Shown here piece after piece: positions 17,426 to 24,713 of a DNA stretch of 64,000 nucleotides. Position 1 is the stretch's first letter. Each line of letters begins with the position of its first letter. A program made the position numbers and the translations under genes. The notes under the pieces are model-generated. The model saw only the letters and a program-made list of their open reading frames with translations. It ran no database searches and was not told the DNA's origin. This DNA comes from Wenyingzhuangia fucanilytica (GTDB lineage Bacteria; Bacteroidota; Bacteroidia; Flavobacteriales; Flavobacteriaceae): contig NZ_CP014224.1 of NCBI RefSeq assembly GCF_001697185.1, positions 310,001 to 374,000 of the forward strand, written 5' to 3'.

Positions 17426-17668
17426 TTATGAAATATTTTGAGGTGTATTGAATCCTGCTACCATTGCTAAAAGCTTTAATGAAGGAATAGATTCTATATG
17501 TTCTTTTAATTGTTCGTCTTCTTCTTTGGAGTTGGTTTCTGTAACAATGATTAATAAATCTTTGTTTTTAGAAGGGATGACTTCGCAAGATTCAATGGCA
17601 TTGATGGCATTGGCTAATTCTTGTTTTTTGCCTGAGTGCGGATGTGCAAGATAGCTATTGATAGGCAT
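17426..17668 (-). CDS. napD: NapD chaperone for NapA export
   Basis: An 80-residue protein with the NapD pattern: MPINSYLAHPHSGKKQELAN, IESCEVIP, LLIIVTET and LLAMVAGF. NapD binds the twin-arginine signal of NapA and holds it until the cofactor is loaded. It is the first gene of the nap operon and is followed by napA after 3 bp. Its promoter carries an FNR-type box. Confidence 0.85.
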   Translation of the reverse strand: MPINSYLAHPHSGKKQELANAINAIESCEVIPSKNKDLLIIVTETNSKEEDEQLKEHIESIPSLKLLAMVAGFNTPQNIS

Positions 17669-17700
17669 TGTGTTTGTTTTTACAATTGTTTATGTATTCT

Positions 17701-17744
17701 CAAAACTATGACAATGGCCTATAGATTTATATGATAAATGTCAT
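17701..17744 (-). promoter_or_regulatory. napD promoter with FNR/CRP-type operator
   Basis: The near-palindrome ATGAT-AAAT-GTCAT occupies 17731-17744. On the minus strand a -7 element, TAGTTTTG (complement of 17701-17708), matches TAnnTTTG. The gap between the two is exactly 22 bp, identical to that at the globin and porin promoters. With initiation a few bases past the -7 box, the operator centre falls near -42 to -43, the class II activator position used by FNR and CRP. Confidence 0.65.
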
Positions 17745-17836
17745 TGGAAAAAAGAAATATTTAAATTATTTTATACTGGAGGTTAGATATGGTTTTAATT
17801 AAGTTAAGTTTATTTGTTATTGTTTTGAGATAAATG

Positions 17837-17867
17837 AAAAAAGCCCGAGCAAATTGCTCGAGCTTTT
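17837..17867 (-). terminator. Rho-independent terminator of the globin operon
   Basis: On the minus strand a GC-rich stem (GCTCGAGCAA / TTGCTCGGGC) is followed by a T run. It lies 24 bp past the end of the pentahaem cytochrome gene. The same terminator sequence is present at 21611-21641. Confidence 0.85.
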
Positions 17868-17890
17868 AGTTTTTGATAGTGTAGAGATAG

Positions 17891-18601
17891 TTATTTGGTG
17901 TATTTTTTTAGCCAATCTTGTTCGGTAAGGGCTTTGAATTTTTTGGTGCCATCATATGGGTCTTTTCCACCTTTAAAATATGCTTTAATTTTGTGTAATG
18001 GAACGGTGTCTTTCATTAAAGTAGCAGCTTCTGCTTGATGGTTTCCATGAAAATCATGACATTGTAAACATGTAGACCACATACCTTTTTTAAATAACTC
18101 TGAGTGAGGGGTATCAATTGGGTCGTCTTTAATTTTAGTGTCGCTATGGCAGTTAATACAGTAGTTTCCTTGAGCTAAACTTATTCTAATGCCGTTGTGT
18201 TCGTTATGGCAAGTAGTGCAGTTGGTAGCATCAATTTTTTGAATTGATTTTTTGTATTTAGGTTCTAAAAACCTATGGGTAGGGTGTCTGTCATTATCTC
18301 TGTCATGACACGAAAGGCATTTTTTAGTGTCTACAGGTAGTGATCCAAATTCTACCATTTTTTTTCTGAGTCCTATTGCGTGCTCAGTGTTAGATTGGAT
18401 TTGTTGTATCCAATTTCCTCTAGCATCGGCATGGCAAGTGTTACAAGAAAAATCTTCGTGACCTGTATTCATTGGGCCAATACTTAAATATTCCTCGGCA
18501 GGTTTTATAAATAATAATGATGAAATGGCGATAATAGCAATCACAAGACCTATTAGTGTTCCGTAAAACTGTCTTTTTCTTAGTGGGTTAATTTTAAACA
18601 T
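17891..18601 (-). CDS. Membrane-anchored pentahaem c-type cytochrome
   Basis: A 236-residue protein with one N-terminal membrane helix (GTLIGLVIAIIAISSLLFI) and five CxxCH sites: CNTCH, CLSCH, CTTCH, CINCH and CLQCH. The spacing and the extra histidines suggest a NapC/NrfH- or cytochrome-c3-like electron carrier facing the periplasm, but it is not a clear NapC. It is the last gene of the globin operon, 3 bp after the FAD/2Fe-2S reductase gene, and is followed by a terminator. It could exchange electrons with the cytochrome-b-like protein of the same operon or with NapAB next door. The specific partner is unknown. Confidence 0.82.
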   Translation of the reverse strand: MFKINPLRKRQFYGTLIGLVIAIIAISSLLFIKPAEEYLSIGPMNTGHEDFSCNTCHADARGNWIQQIQSNTEHAIGLRKKMVEFGSLPVDTKKCLSCHDRDNDRHPTHRFLEPKYKKSIQKIDATNCTTCHNEHNGIRISLAQGNYCINCHSDTKIKDDPIDTPHSELFKKGMWSTCLQCHDFHGNHQAEAATLMKDTVPLHKIKAYFKGGKDPYDGTKKFKALTEQDWLKKYTK

Positions 18602-18604
18602 AAT

Positions 18605-19630
18605 TTAGGCTATTTCAATCGTTACGCTTTCGCTGTTAGGATAGGTAATACAGGTTAGAACTTCACCATTATTAACTTGTTCATCGCTTAGTAAATGTCC
18701 TTTGCTCATGTTGGTTTCTCCATCAATGCATTTGCCTTTACAGGTGCTACACATTCCTGATCTACAAGAATAAGGGAGAGGTATGTTTTTGCTCATTGCT
18801 TGTTGTAAGATGGTTTTGTTTCCAGGAACCTCAAGTTGATATGTTTCTTTTTTATAGAGAATTGTCACACTGCTAATAAGGTTTTTTCTATCAATTTTAA
18901 TAGCAGGAGCCTTAAAAGCTTCGAGCATGATTTGATTTCTTGTAACTCCTTGCTTTTTTAAAATTTGAACGGTATTTTCCATAAAACCAGCAGGGCCACA
19001 CATCATGTATTTGTGATTTGTAAACGTTAGGTTATGTTTTTTAAAAATAGTGGTTAGTAATTCTTCGGTTAAAAAACCAGTGTGGTATTTTGGGTTTGTA
19101 TTTTCACTTAGAATGTGTTCTATAGAGAGTTGTTTGGGATTCTCTTTAGCTAATTTTTCTAACTCATCATAAAAAATAATATTTTCTTTATTCTGATTTG
19201 CATAAATCATTAATATCTTGGATTTGGGCTCTTTTACTATTACAGATTTAGCTATAGAATAGATAGGGGTAATTCCACTACCAGCACCAAATAATATATA
19301 TTGAGTTTGGTGATTCTTATTTGGGGTGATGTTGAAGCTTCCCATGGCAACATCAATTTTGATTTTATCACCAATTTTTAGGACATTGTTAATGTAGTTG
19401 GATACGTATCCACCTTTTACTTTTTTAACCGTAATCCTAAGGTCTTTTTCCACATCAGGACTACTGCTAAAAGAGTAGGCTCTTTTTACAGTGTCTTTAC
19501 CTATTTTAAAATCGAACAGGATAAATTGACCAGGTAAATATTTAATTTTTCTGAAAAAATTACCATTTTTAAAGCATACTGTTACTGCTTCAGGTGTTTC
19601 TTGAATAATGTCTGTTACTTTTAATATCAT
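18605..19630 (-). CDS. FAD/NAD(P)H oxidoreductase with C-terminal [2Fe-2S] ferredoxin domain
   Basis: A 341-residue reductase of the PaaE/ferredoxin-NADP-reductase type. The FAD-binding motif RAYSFSSSP lies near residue 50, the nucleotide-binding GAGSGITPIYSI near 115, and a plant-type 2Fe-2S domain at the end has YSCRSGMCSTCKGKC plus a fourth cysteine in VLTCITYP. Such proteins pass electrons from NAD(P)H to an oxygenase or a haem partner. Here the globin of the same operon lacks its own reductase domain, so this protein could be the separate reductase of a split flavohaemoglobin-like system. That pairing is inferred from context. Confidence 0.85.
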   Translation of the reverse strand: MILKVTDIIQETPEAVTVCFKNGNFFRKIKYLPGQFILFDFKIGKDTVKRAYSFSSSPDVEKDLRITVKKVKGGYVSNYINNVLKIGDKIKIDVAMGSFNITPNKNHQTQYILFGAGSGITPIYSIAKSVIVKEPKSKILMIYANQNKENIIFYDELEKLAKENPKQLSIEHILSENTNPKYHTGFLTEELLTTIFKKHNLTFTNHKYMMCGPAGFMENTVQILKKQGVTRNQIMLEAFKAPAIKIDRKNLISSVTILYKKETYQLEVPGNKTILQQAMSKNIPLPYSCRSGMCSTCKGKCIDGETNMSKGHLLSDEQVNNGEVLTCITYPNSESVTIEIA

Positions 19631-19647
19631 GGTTTAAGTTGCTGCTG

Positions 19648-20127
19648 TTATTTATAATAGAATACAGTGCCAATATGTAGAAATAAAATGGCGGTAATAA
19701 GCATAGATAAGCTTACATGTACTATCATCCACCCTTTAAAAATCCATTCTTTTTGAGATTTTATAACGTCAAGATTAATCGTTCCTAAGAGCATGTTTGC
19801 AAAAAACACATAACTTAATAAAGCTAAGTAACCATAGCCGTAGCTAGTTGTGTGAATGTAGAAAAGTATCGGGCTAAAAGCTCCAATCCACTTGTGTATT
19901 TCAGTAAGTTTTATTGAATGTTTTTTTAGCTTAGGAATAATTCTTGTAAAAGTTAAAAACCATTGAAATGTTATGAATAAAGCTAATGCTAGTCCACTCC
20001 ATCTCTTGTACATTTCTTGAGATTGTAGTTGCTCTAAAGATGTTATTTTAAAACCTAGTATATCCTGTAGTATGTAGCTACAGAATAATACTAGACCTAT
20101 AATGGTGATCGCTTTTTGATTTTTCAA
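19648..20127 (-). CDS. Cytochrome-b-like four-helix membrane protein
   Basis: A 159-residue protein with four predicted membrane helices. Histidines sit in pairs suited to haem b ligation: HKWIGAFSPILFYIHTTS in the middle and WMIVHVSLSMLITAILFLHIG near the end. This layout resembles small ferric-reductase-like or cytochrome-b561-like membrane domains, but the family cannot be named with certainty. It lies between the Tll0287-like haem lipoprotein and the FAD/2Fe-2S reductase, so a role in transmembrane electron transfer is plausible. Confidence 0.65.
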   Translation of the reverse strand: MKNQKAITIIGLVLFCSYILQDILGFKITSLEQLQSQEMYKRWSGLALALFITFQWFLTFTRIIPKLKKHSIKLTEIHKWIGAFSPILFYIHTTSYGYGYLALLSYVFFANMLLGTINLDVIKSQKEWIFKGWMIVHVSLSMLITAILFLHIGTVFYYK

Positions 20128-20136
20128 GGCTTTATT

Positions 20137-20949
20137 TTATTTCATTAATGATGACATGGTAGCGTAAGCTGATAATTTTCTAACACTATCAATAAATACT
20201 TCTGGTGCTGGTAGATATTTTCCGCTTGATGGCCATTTGTCGCCAACTTCTGGTTTGTCACTTTCTTTAAAGTTTTTAATTTCTTCTAGGTAGTCGTTGT
20301 ATACAGCGGTAGTACCATCTCTATAAGCTTTTAATACATTCATGGCTTCGGTATAGCTTAAAGAGTCTGCAGGATATTGCCATGTGGTAGCACCCATAAC
20401 ATCGCCTAATTTCCAATCTGTTTTGGTAGTTTTTTCATGATTATTATGGCAACTTACGCAGGCAGGTGCTCCAGCAACATCAGCAAACATGGCGGTGTAA
20501 AGCTTAGATTCTTCATCGTAAAAATGTTTTGGTTCTCTAGTTTCTTTGATTTCTTTAAATAATTCTGCTTGTTTACCAACCAATTGATTAGATGCGCTAA
20601 TAGGAAAGTCAGAACTTAAATAAAGACCTAAAGGAACGTCTCCTTTGCGAATATCGTTAGCAATTCCTCTTAGGAATAATGCAGGTAATGGACCTGCTTC
20701 TACTTTTTCGTCTTGCCAAGCTTCGTCAAATTTAAATCCTTGTTTTTTACCTCCTCCTACAATAGCTTTTGTATAGAGAGTTCTAGTAACCTCATTTTCG
20801 TGAGCTACCATGGTTAAAACCTCTGCAACAGAAAAAGCTTTTTTGTCGGTAGATGCTGATGTTGTTTCTTCTGGAACCCCTCCGCAAGAAACAATGAATA
20901 CAGGAATAAATAAAAGTAGTTTTTTAAAGTTTAGTTTAGTTATGTTCAT
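20137..20949 (-). CDS. Tll0287-like (DUF3365) haem lipoprotein
   Basis: A 270-residue exported protein. The signal ends in a lipobox (PVFIVSCGG), predicting an outer- or inner-membrane lipoprotein. The sequence YTKAIVGGGKKQGFKFDEAWQD, followed later by ACVSCHNNH with one c-type haem site near residue 163, matches the Tll0287-like haem domain (DUF3365), thought to act in redox or gas sensing. There is no attached kinase or cyclase, so any sensing would have to pass to a partner. It is the second gene of the globin operon. Confidence 0.78.
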   Translation of the reverse strand: MNITKLNFKKLLLFIPVFIVSCGGVPEETTSASTDKKAFSVAEVLTMVAHENEVTRTLYTKAIVGGGKKQGFKFDEAWQDEKVEAGPLPALFLRGIANDIRKGDVPLGLYLSSDFPISASNQLVGKQAELFKEIKETREPKHFYDEESKLYTAMFADVAGAPACVSCHNNHEKTTKTDWKLGDVMGATTWQYPADSLSYTEAMNVLKAYRDGTTAVYNDYLEEIKNFKESDKPEVGDKWPSSGKYLPAPEVFIDSVRKLSAYATMSSLMK

Positions 20950-20987
20950 GTTGATTATTTTATAGTTGTTGATTGTTTTAGGTTATT

Positions 20988-21470
20988 TTAGTAGGCAGCT
21001 TCTATCATAACTGAAGCCATTACTCCGTATACGTCTACCCATGCTTGTTTAACTTCAGGAGTAAAATCATCTCCTAGACCTACGGCTAAAGTTCCTATTA
21101 GAGCTGTTCCAACGGTATCATAATGAGATTTTTCAACACGATAAGCTACGTGTCTTTTTCCTAGGTCTTGTAATACAGGAATTAAGGCTTCAATATTTGA
21201 TAATCCAGCTACTGCGGCAGATAACATAGTCATTAGTTTGTTTCCTTGCTCTTTCATTTTGTCGTTGTCGGCAGCAGGAAATAAGGGTTTTAATTTAGGG
21301 TCTAATTCAAATAGTTTTGAGTAAAATATTTCTGCTGCGGTAGCAGCAATGGGTTTTACAGCTTCAAAAGATGTTTGTACTAGTTCAATTGTTTTTGCAG
21401 GGATGATTTCTTTTTTCTCTACAACTACTTCTGTTTTCTTTTTTCCGAATAGATTTGATAAAAAACTCAT
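20988..21470 (-). CDS. Single-domain globin (bacterial haemoglobin/flavohaemoglobin-like)
   Basis: A 160-residue protein with the globin fold signature of flavohaemoglobin N-domains: VQTSFEAVKPIAATAAEIFYSKLFELDPKLKPLFP, LGKRHVAYRVEKSHYDTVGTALIGTL (proximal histidine region) and VKQAWVDVYGVM. It begins with about 25 extra, lysine-rich residues. It lacks the reductase part of Hmp. Bacterial globins of this type bind O2 and detoxify nitric oxide. It is the first gene of a five-gene operon with an FNR-type box, and the fourth gene encodes a separate FAD/2Fe-2S reductase that may re-reduce it. Confidence 0.9.
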   Translation of the reverse strand: MSFLSNLFGKKKTEVVVEKKEIIPAKTIELVQTSFEAVKPIAATAAEIFYSKLFELDPKLKPLFPAADNDKMKEQGNKLMTMLSAAVAGLSNIEALIPVLQDLGKRHVAYRVEKSHYDTVGTALIGTLAVGLGDDFTPEVKQAWVDVYGVMASVMIEAAY

Positions 21471-21508
21471 TGTTTACTTTGTTTTATATGTTGGTTGCTT
21501 AGTTTTGT

Positions 21509-21556
21509 TACGTAAAAATACTGTTGTTTAGTTTTGCTTGTAATGACTTGTGTCAT
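21509..21556 (-). promoter_or_regulatory. Globin operon promoter with FNR/CRP-type operator
   Basis: A box ATGAC-TTGT-GTCAT with perfect arms is at 21543-21556. On the minus strand TATTTTTA (complement of 21513-21520) is a good match to the -7 element TAnnTTTG. The gap is exactly 22 bp, the same as at napD and the porin promoter. A TACGTA hexamer overlaps the -7 region (21509-21514). Confidence 0.65.
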
Positions 21557-21610
21557 CTTGTAAGGTGCTTTATGTCAGTTTTTTAAAGTGTGTTTTTGTG
21601 TTTGTAAATG

Positions 21611-21641
21611 AAAAAAGCCCGAGCAAATTGCTCGAGCCTTT
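21611..21641 (-). terminator. Rho-independent terminator of the porin gene
   Basis: Stem-loop GCTCGAGCAA / TTGCTCGGGC followed by a T run on the minus strand, 35 bp after the porin stop. It shares about 33 identical bases, including flanking sequence, with the terminator at 17837-17867. Confidence 0.85.
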
Positions 21642-21676
21642 AACACTGAATAATTAAGGAATAATTACAGAATATT

Positions 21677-22930
21677 TTATAGGAATTTAGGCTTGATAGT
21701 TAACATGATCCAAGCCCAGTTTTGAGTGTCTTTTGCAGGGGCATTGGCTGCTGGATTTGGAAAGTCATCACTTTCAAAAAACTGAGAGTATCCTGCTGCA
21801 ATTGAATATCCGTTGAATTTTTTAGCGACAACTAAATCTACTTCAGAACCTAAGTTGTTTTTAGTCATAGATTGTTCTTTAAAGTAATGTCCAATTAATG
21901 TTGTAGATATTCCTTTGATGATTTTAGTGGATGCTTTAGCGCTAATATCAATTAATCCATTTCCTCCAGCATGGTTTCCAACGTAGAATCTATCCATAAG
22001 ACCGTTAAATGCGTGGTTGGTTCCGTATAAAGGAAAGAATCCTTGGCTAGTAGCTGATTTTTTACCAGAAATAATTTCTCCTCCTACACCTACAGAAGTA
22101 ATTTTTGTAAGGTTTATGTTGGCGTTTAAACTAGCAAGGTAAGCCATGTCAACTTCAACATCTCCTGCTCTAAGTCCATCTTGAATGTATCCGTTACCGC
22201 TTAAGCTAATAGGTCCTAATTTGGTGTCAAAGTGAACCCCAGCAGTGGTTAGGTTAGATTTGCTAGCTGTATTGTTTTGAAAATTATTGTTTAAAATTAA
22301 AGCGCTAATGTTAGTCGCTCCGAATTTTTTATTAGCATGGATAAAAGCCATTTCTCTGTAAGAAAATAATAAGGCAGTGTCGTATATATTATCACCCATA
22401 GTGTTTAGTGAATAACCAGCATCTATAGAGTATCCACCTTTGTTGTATTTTAAAACACCAACATCGTGTGTTCTTGCTTGTTGAGCCCAACCAAGACCTC
22501 CTAAAATTCTTTGATCATCATAAGATAAAGGTTGACGTCCTATTTTTACACTTAATGCTTCGTTGATTTTTAAATCAGCCCAAGCTTCTTGTATACGAAA
22601 ATTTCCGTTACCAGCTGCTGAGATTTGTGGACGGTCTCCAAGTGTAAAAACCTCTTGTAGTCCAATATAAGTAGTGTAGCTAGCCGTTGTGTATGTTGCG
22701 TTTATTGCTGCTCTAACAGTTGTTTCTACATATCCTGGAGTACCAACTCTACCAGATGTATTTCCTGCAGGGGCTGCTGCAGCGGGTTGGTATCTGTAGT
22801 TAAATCCATCTATCCATTCTGTACGTGGTCTAAATTCTCCACTTAATGAAAAAGTTGGTTTTTCTTCTTGTGCATTTGCGATAGCTGTAAAGGCAAATAC
22901 TGTTGCTAATAAAGATTTTTTAAAATTCAT
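21677..22930 (-). CDS. Outer-membrane beta-barrel porin, probable nitrate/nitrite channel
   Basis: A 417-residue protein with a cleavable signal (FAFTAIANAQEEKPTF) and alternating beta-strand pattern ending in an aromatic C-terminus (WIMLTIKPKFL), as expected for an outer-membrane barrel. Sequence features such as SGEFRPRTEWIDGF, IQEAWADLKINEALSVKIGRQPLSYDDQRILG and the strand spacing fit the 'alginate export'-type porin family. In this context, between the nitrate ABC transporter and the respiratory genes, nitrate or nitrite passage is more likely than alginate export; that is inference. It has its own promoter with an FNR-type box and its own terminator. Confidence 0.82.
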   Translation of the reverse strand: MNFKKSLLATVFAFTAIANAQEEKPTFSLSGEFRPRTEWIDGFNYRYQPAAAAPAGNTSGRVGTPGYVETTVRAAINATYTTASYTTYIGLQEVFTLGDRPQISAAGNGNFRIQEAWADLKINEALSVKIGRQPLSYDDQRILGGLGWAQQARTHDVGVLKYNKGGYSIDAGYSLNTMGDNIYDTALLFSYREMAFIHANKKFGATNISALILNNNFQNNTASKSNLTTAGVHFDTKLGPISLSGNGYIQDGLRAGDVEVDMAYLASLNANINLTKITSVGVGGEIISGKKSATSQGFFPLYGTNHAFNGLMDRFYVGNHAGGNGLIDISAKASTKIIKGISTTLIGHYFKEQSMTKNNLGSEVDLVVAKKFNGYSIAAGYSQFFESDDFPNPAANAPAKDTQNWAWIMLTIKPKFL

Positions 22931-22965
22931 TGTATAATAATTTAGTTGTTTCTTTTTATGAGTTG

Positions 22966-23009
22966 TAATATTAATGATCTTTAATTTTTTCTTAAATGAT
23001 GATTATCAT
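22966..23009 (-). promoter_or_regulatory. Porin promoter with FNR/CRP-type operator
   Basis: ATGAT-GATT-ATCAT with perfect arms occupies 22996-23009. Exactly 22 bp further toward the gene, the minus strand reads TAATATTA (complement of 22966-22973), a weaker -7 element. The spacing is the same as at napD and the globin promoter. Confidence 0.6.
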
Positions 23010-23013
23010 GTTT

Positions 23014-23826
23014 TTAGTGTTCTAAAAAATCGATCAAATGTTTTCTGTATTTGTAATAGTCGTTATGTTCTAAGATAGCTTTTCTTGTTCTAGGTCTTTC
23101 AAAATCAATAGAAAGTACATCACCAATTTTTGCTTTAGGACCGCTAGTCATCATTACAACACGATCGGCTAAAAAGATAGCTTCATCTACATCATGAGTA
23201 ATCATAACTGCTGTAATTTTTTCTTTATTCCAAACATCAATTAGTACGTCTTGTAGCTGACCTCTAGTTAAAGAGTCTAACATTCCAAAAGGTTCGTCTA
23301 ATAAAAGCACTTTTGGTTTGATGGCAAAAGCTCTAGCAATACCAACTCTTTGTTGTTCTCCTTGAGATATTTCGGAAGCTCTTTTGTTAAAAGAACTTTC
23401 CATTCCTACTTTGTGTAAATAGTATTTACAGATGTCTTCTTTTTGTTTTTTTGTAGCGTGAGGATATACTTTTTTTACTCCTAACATTACGTTTTCCATA
23501 GTGGTTAGCCATGGCATTAAACTAGGTGCTTGAAAAATAACACCTCTGTCTGGTCCTGGTCCTTTAATGCTGCTTCCAAGAACTGAAATTTTACCTCCTG
23601 AAATTTCGTTTAATCCTGCAATCATAGATAACATCGTTGTTTTTCCGCATCCTGAGTGACCAATAATTGTAATGAATTCTTCTTTTTTGATTTGTAGATT
23701 TAAATCTTCTAGAACAACATAGTCTCCTTTAGGTGTAGGGTATACTTTTTTTAAGTCTACCAAATCTAACATCACCTCGTTAGATGGGAATTTCTCTATT
23801 TTTGGATTGTGTATTAATTGATTCAT
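23014..23826 (-). CDS. nrtD: Nitrate ABC transporter ATP-binding protein (NrtC/NrtD type)
   Basis: A 270-residue ABC ATPase: Walker A IGHSGCGKTTMLSMIAGL, signature ISQGEQQRVGIARAFA, Walker B VLLLDEPFGMLDSL and the switch histidine in VMITHDVDEA. PDRGVIFQAPSLMPWLT is typical of the nitrate/sulfonate/taurine importer branch. It lies 14 bp after a second ATPase gene, giving the NrtC/NrtD pair. Unlike cyanobacterial NrtC, neither ATPase carries a substrate-binding-like C-terminal domain. Confidence 0.88.
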   Translation of the reverse strand: MNQLIHNPKIEKFPSNEVMLDLVDLKKVYPTPKGDYVVLEDLNLQIKKEEFITIIGHSGCGKTTMLSMIAGLNEISGGKISVLGSSIKGPGPDRGVIFQAPSLMPWLTTMENVMLGVKKVYPHATKKQKEDICKYYLHKVGMESSFNKRASEISQGEQQRVGIARAFAIKPKVLLLDEPFGMLDSLTRGQLQDVLIDVWNKEKITAVMITHDVDEAIFLADRVVMMTSGPKAKIGDVLSIDFERPRTRKAILEHNDYYKYRKHLIDFLEH

Positions 23827-23840
23827 TGCGTTGTGGTTTA

Positions 23841-24692
23841 TTAATTAGTATCCCATCTAAAGTCCTTAGGTTGGATGTCTGGAAGTTCGTAACTAGTGTT
23901 GCTTTTAGCAGCTTGTTGTTCTCCTAGATCCATTAAATATTCAATGATTTCGATTCGAGTTTTTTTGTAATCCTCGTTGTCGTTTAGAGCGGTTTTGTCT
24001 CTAGGTCTTTCAATATTTATTTTAAATTCAGGTCCAAGAGTAGCTTTAGGTCCAGGTTTTAACGGAATAATTCTGTCGGCCATATACATGGCTTCGTCAA
24101 CATCATTGGTGATTAATAAGGCGGTTCGTTTATTAATCTCCCAAATTTTAAGAATTTCATCTTGTAGATTTCCGCGAGTTAAAGCATCTAAAGCCCCTAA
24201 AGGTTCGTCCATAATAATCATTTCAGGACTCATAGATAGGGCTCTGGCTACAGAAACACGTTGTCTCATTCCTCCAGATAATTCTTTTGGGTATTTGTTT
24301 GAGGCGTGAGTTAAACCAACCATTTCAATATGTTCTTTTACACGTACATCTTTTTCTTGTTTAGATGCTTTAGGAAATGCTTCTTGAATAGCCATATCAA
24401 TATTTTGATACACGGTTAACCAAGGTAAAAGAGAGTAGTTTTGAAAAATAACTCCTCTTTCGTGGCTTGTGTCTTCTACAGGTTTTCCTTTAAAAATTAC
24501 TTCACCTTCAGTAGGTTTTAATAATCCGTTAATTAAATTAACTAAGGTTGTTTTTCCACTACCCGAAAAACCTACAATGGCAACAAACTCTCCTTCCTCA
24601 ATACTTAAATTGATGTTGTTAAGAATTTCTCCTTTATCTTCCTTAGCAGGGTTGTATGTTTTGTATATGTTTTTAAGTTCTAATATAGCCAT
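23841..24692 (-). CDS. nrtC: Nitrate ABC transporter ATP-binding protein (NrtC/NrtD type)
   Basis: A 283-residue ABC ATPase with Walker A VGFSGSGKTTLVNLING, signature LSGGMRQRVSVARALS and Walker B MIIMDEPLGALDAL. The conserved switch histidine position reads LLITNDVDEAM, so the usual His of the H-loop is Asn here. This suggests that the two ATPases form an asymmetric pair with one degenerate site. It lies 21 bp after the permease gene and 14 bp before the other ATPase gene. Confidence 0.88.
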   Translation of the reverse strand: MAILELKNIYKTYNPAKEDKGEILNNINLSIEEGEFVAIVGFSGSGKTTLVNLINGLLKPTEGEVIFKGKPVEDTSHERGVIFQNYSLLPWLTVYQNIDMAIQEAFPKASKQEKDVRVKEHIEMVGLTHASNKYPKELSGGMRQRVSVARALSMSPEMIIMDEPLGALDALTRGNLQDEILKIWEINKRTALLITNDVDEAMYMADRIIPLKPGPKATLGPEFKINIERPRDKTALNDNEDYKKTRIEIIEYLMDLGEQQAAKSNTSYELPDIQPKDFRWDTN

Positions 24693-24713
24693 GATATTTA
24701 GTTTTAAGGTTTC

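Noticed and set aside
20988-21470. Complete flavohaemoglobin
   Set aside because: The protein stops after the globin domain. The reductase in the operon is a separate gene with an added 2Fe-2S domain.
21677-22930. Naming the porin an alginate exporter
   Set aside because: The barrel resembles that family, but no alginate genes are nearby, and the FNR-type promoter and nitrate neighbours argue for nitrate or nitrite passage.
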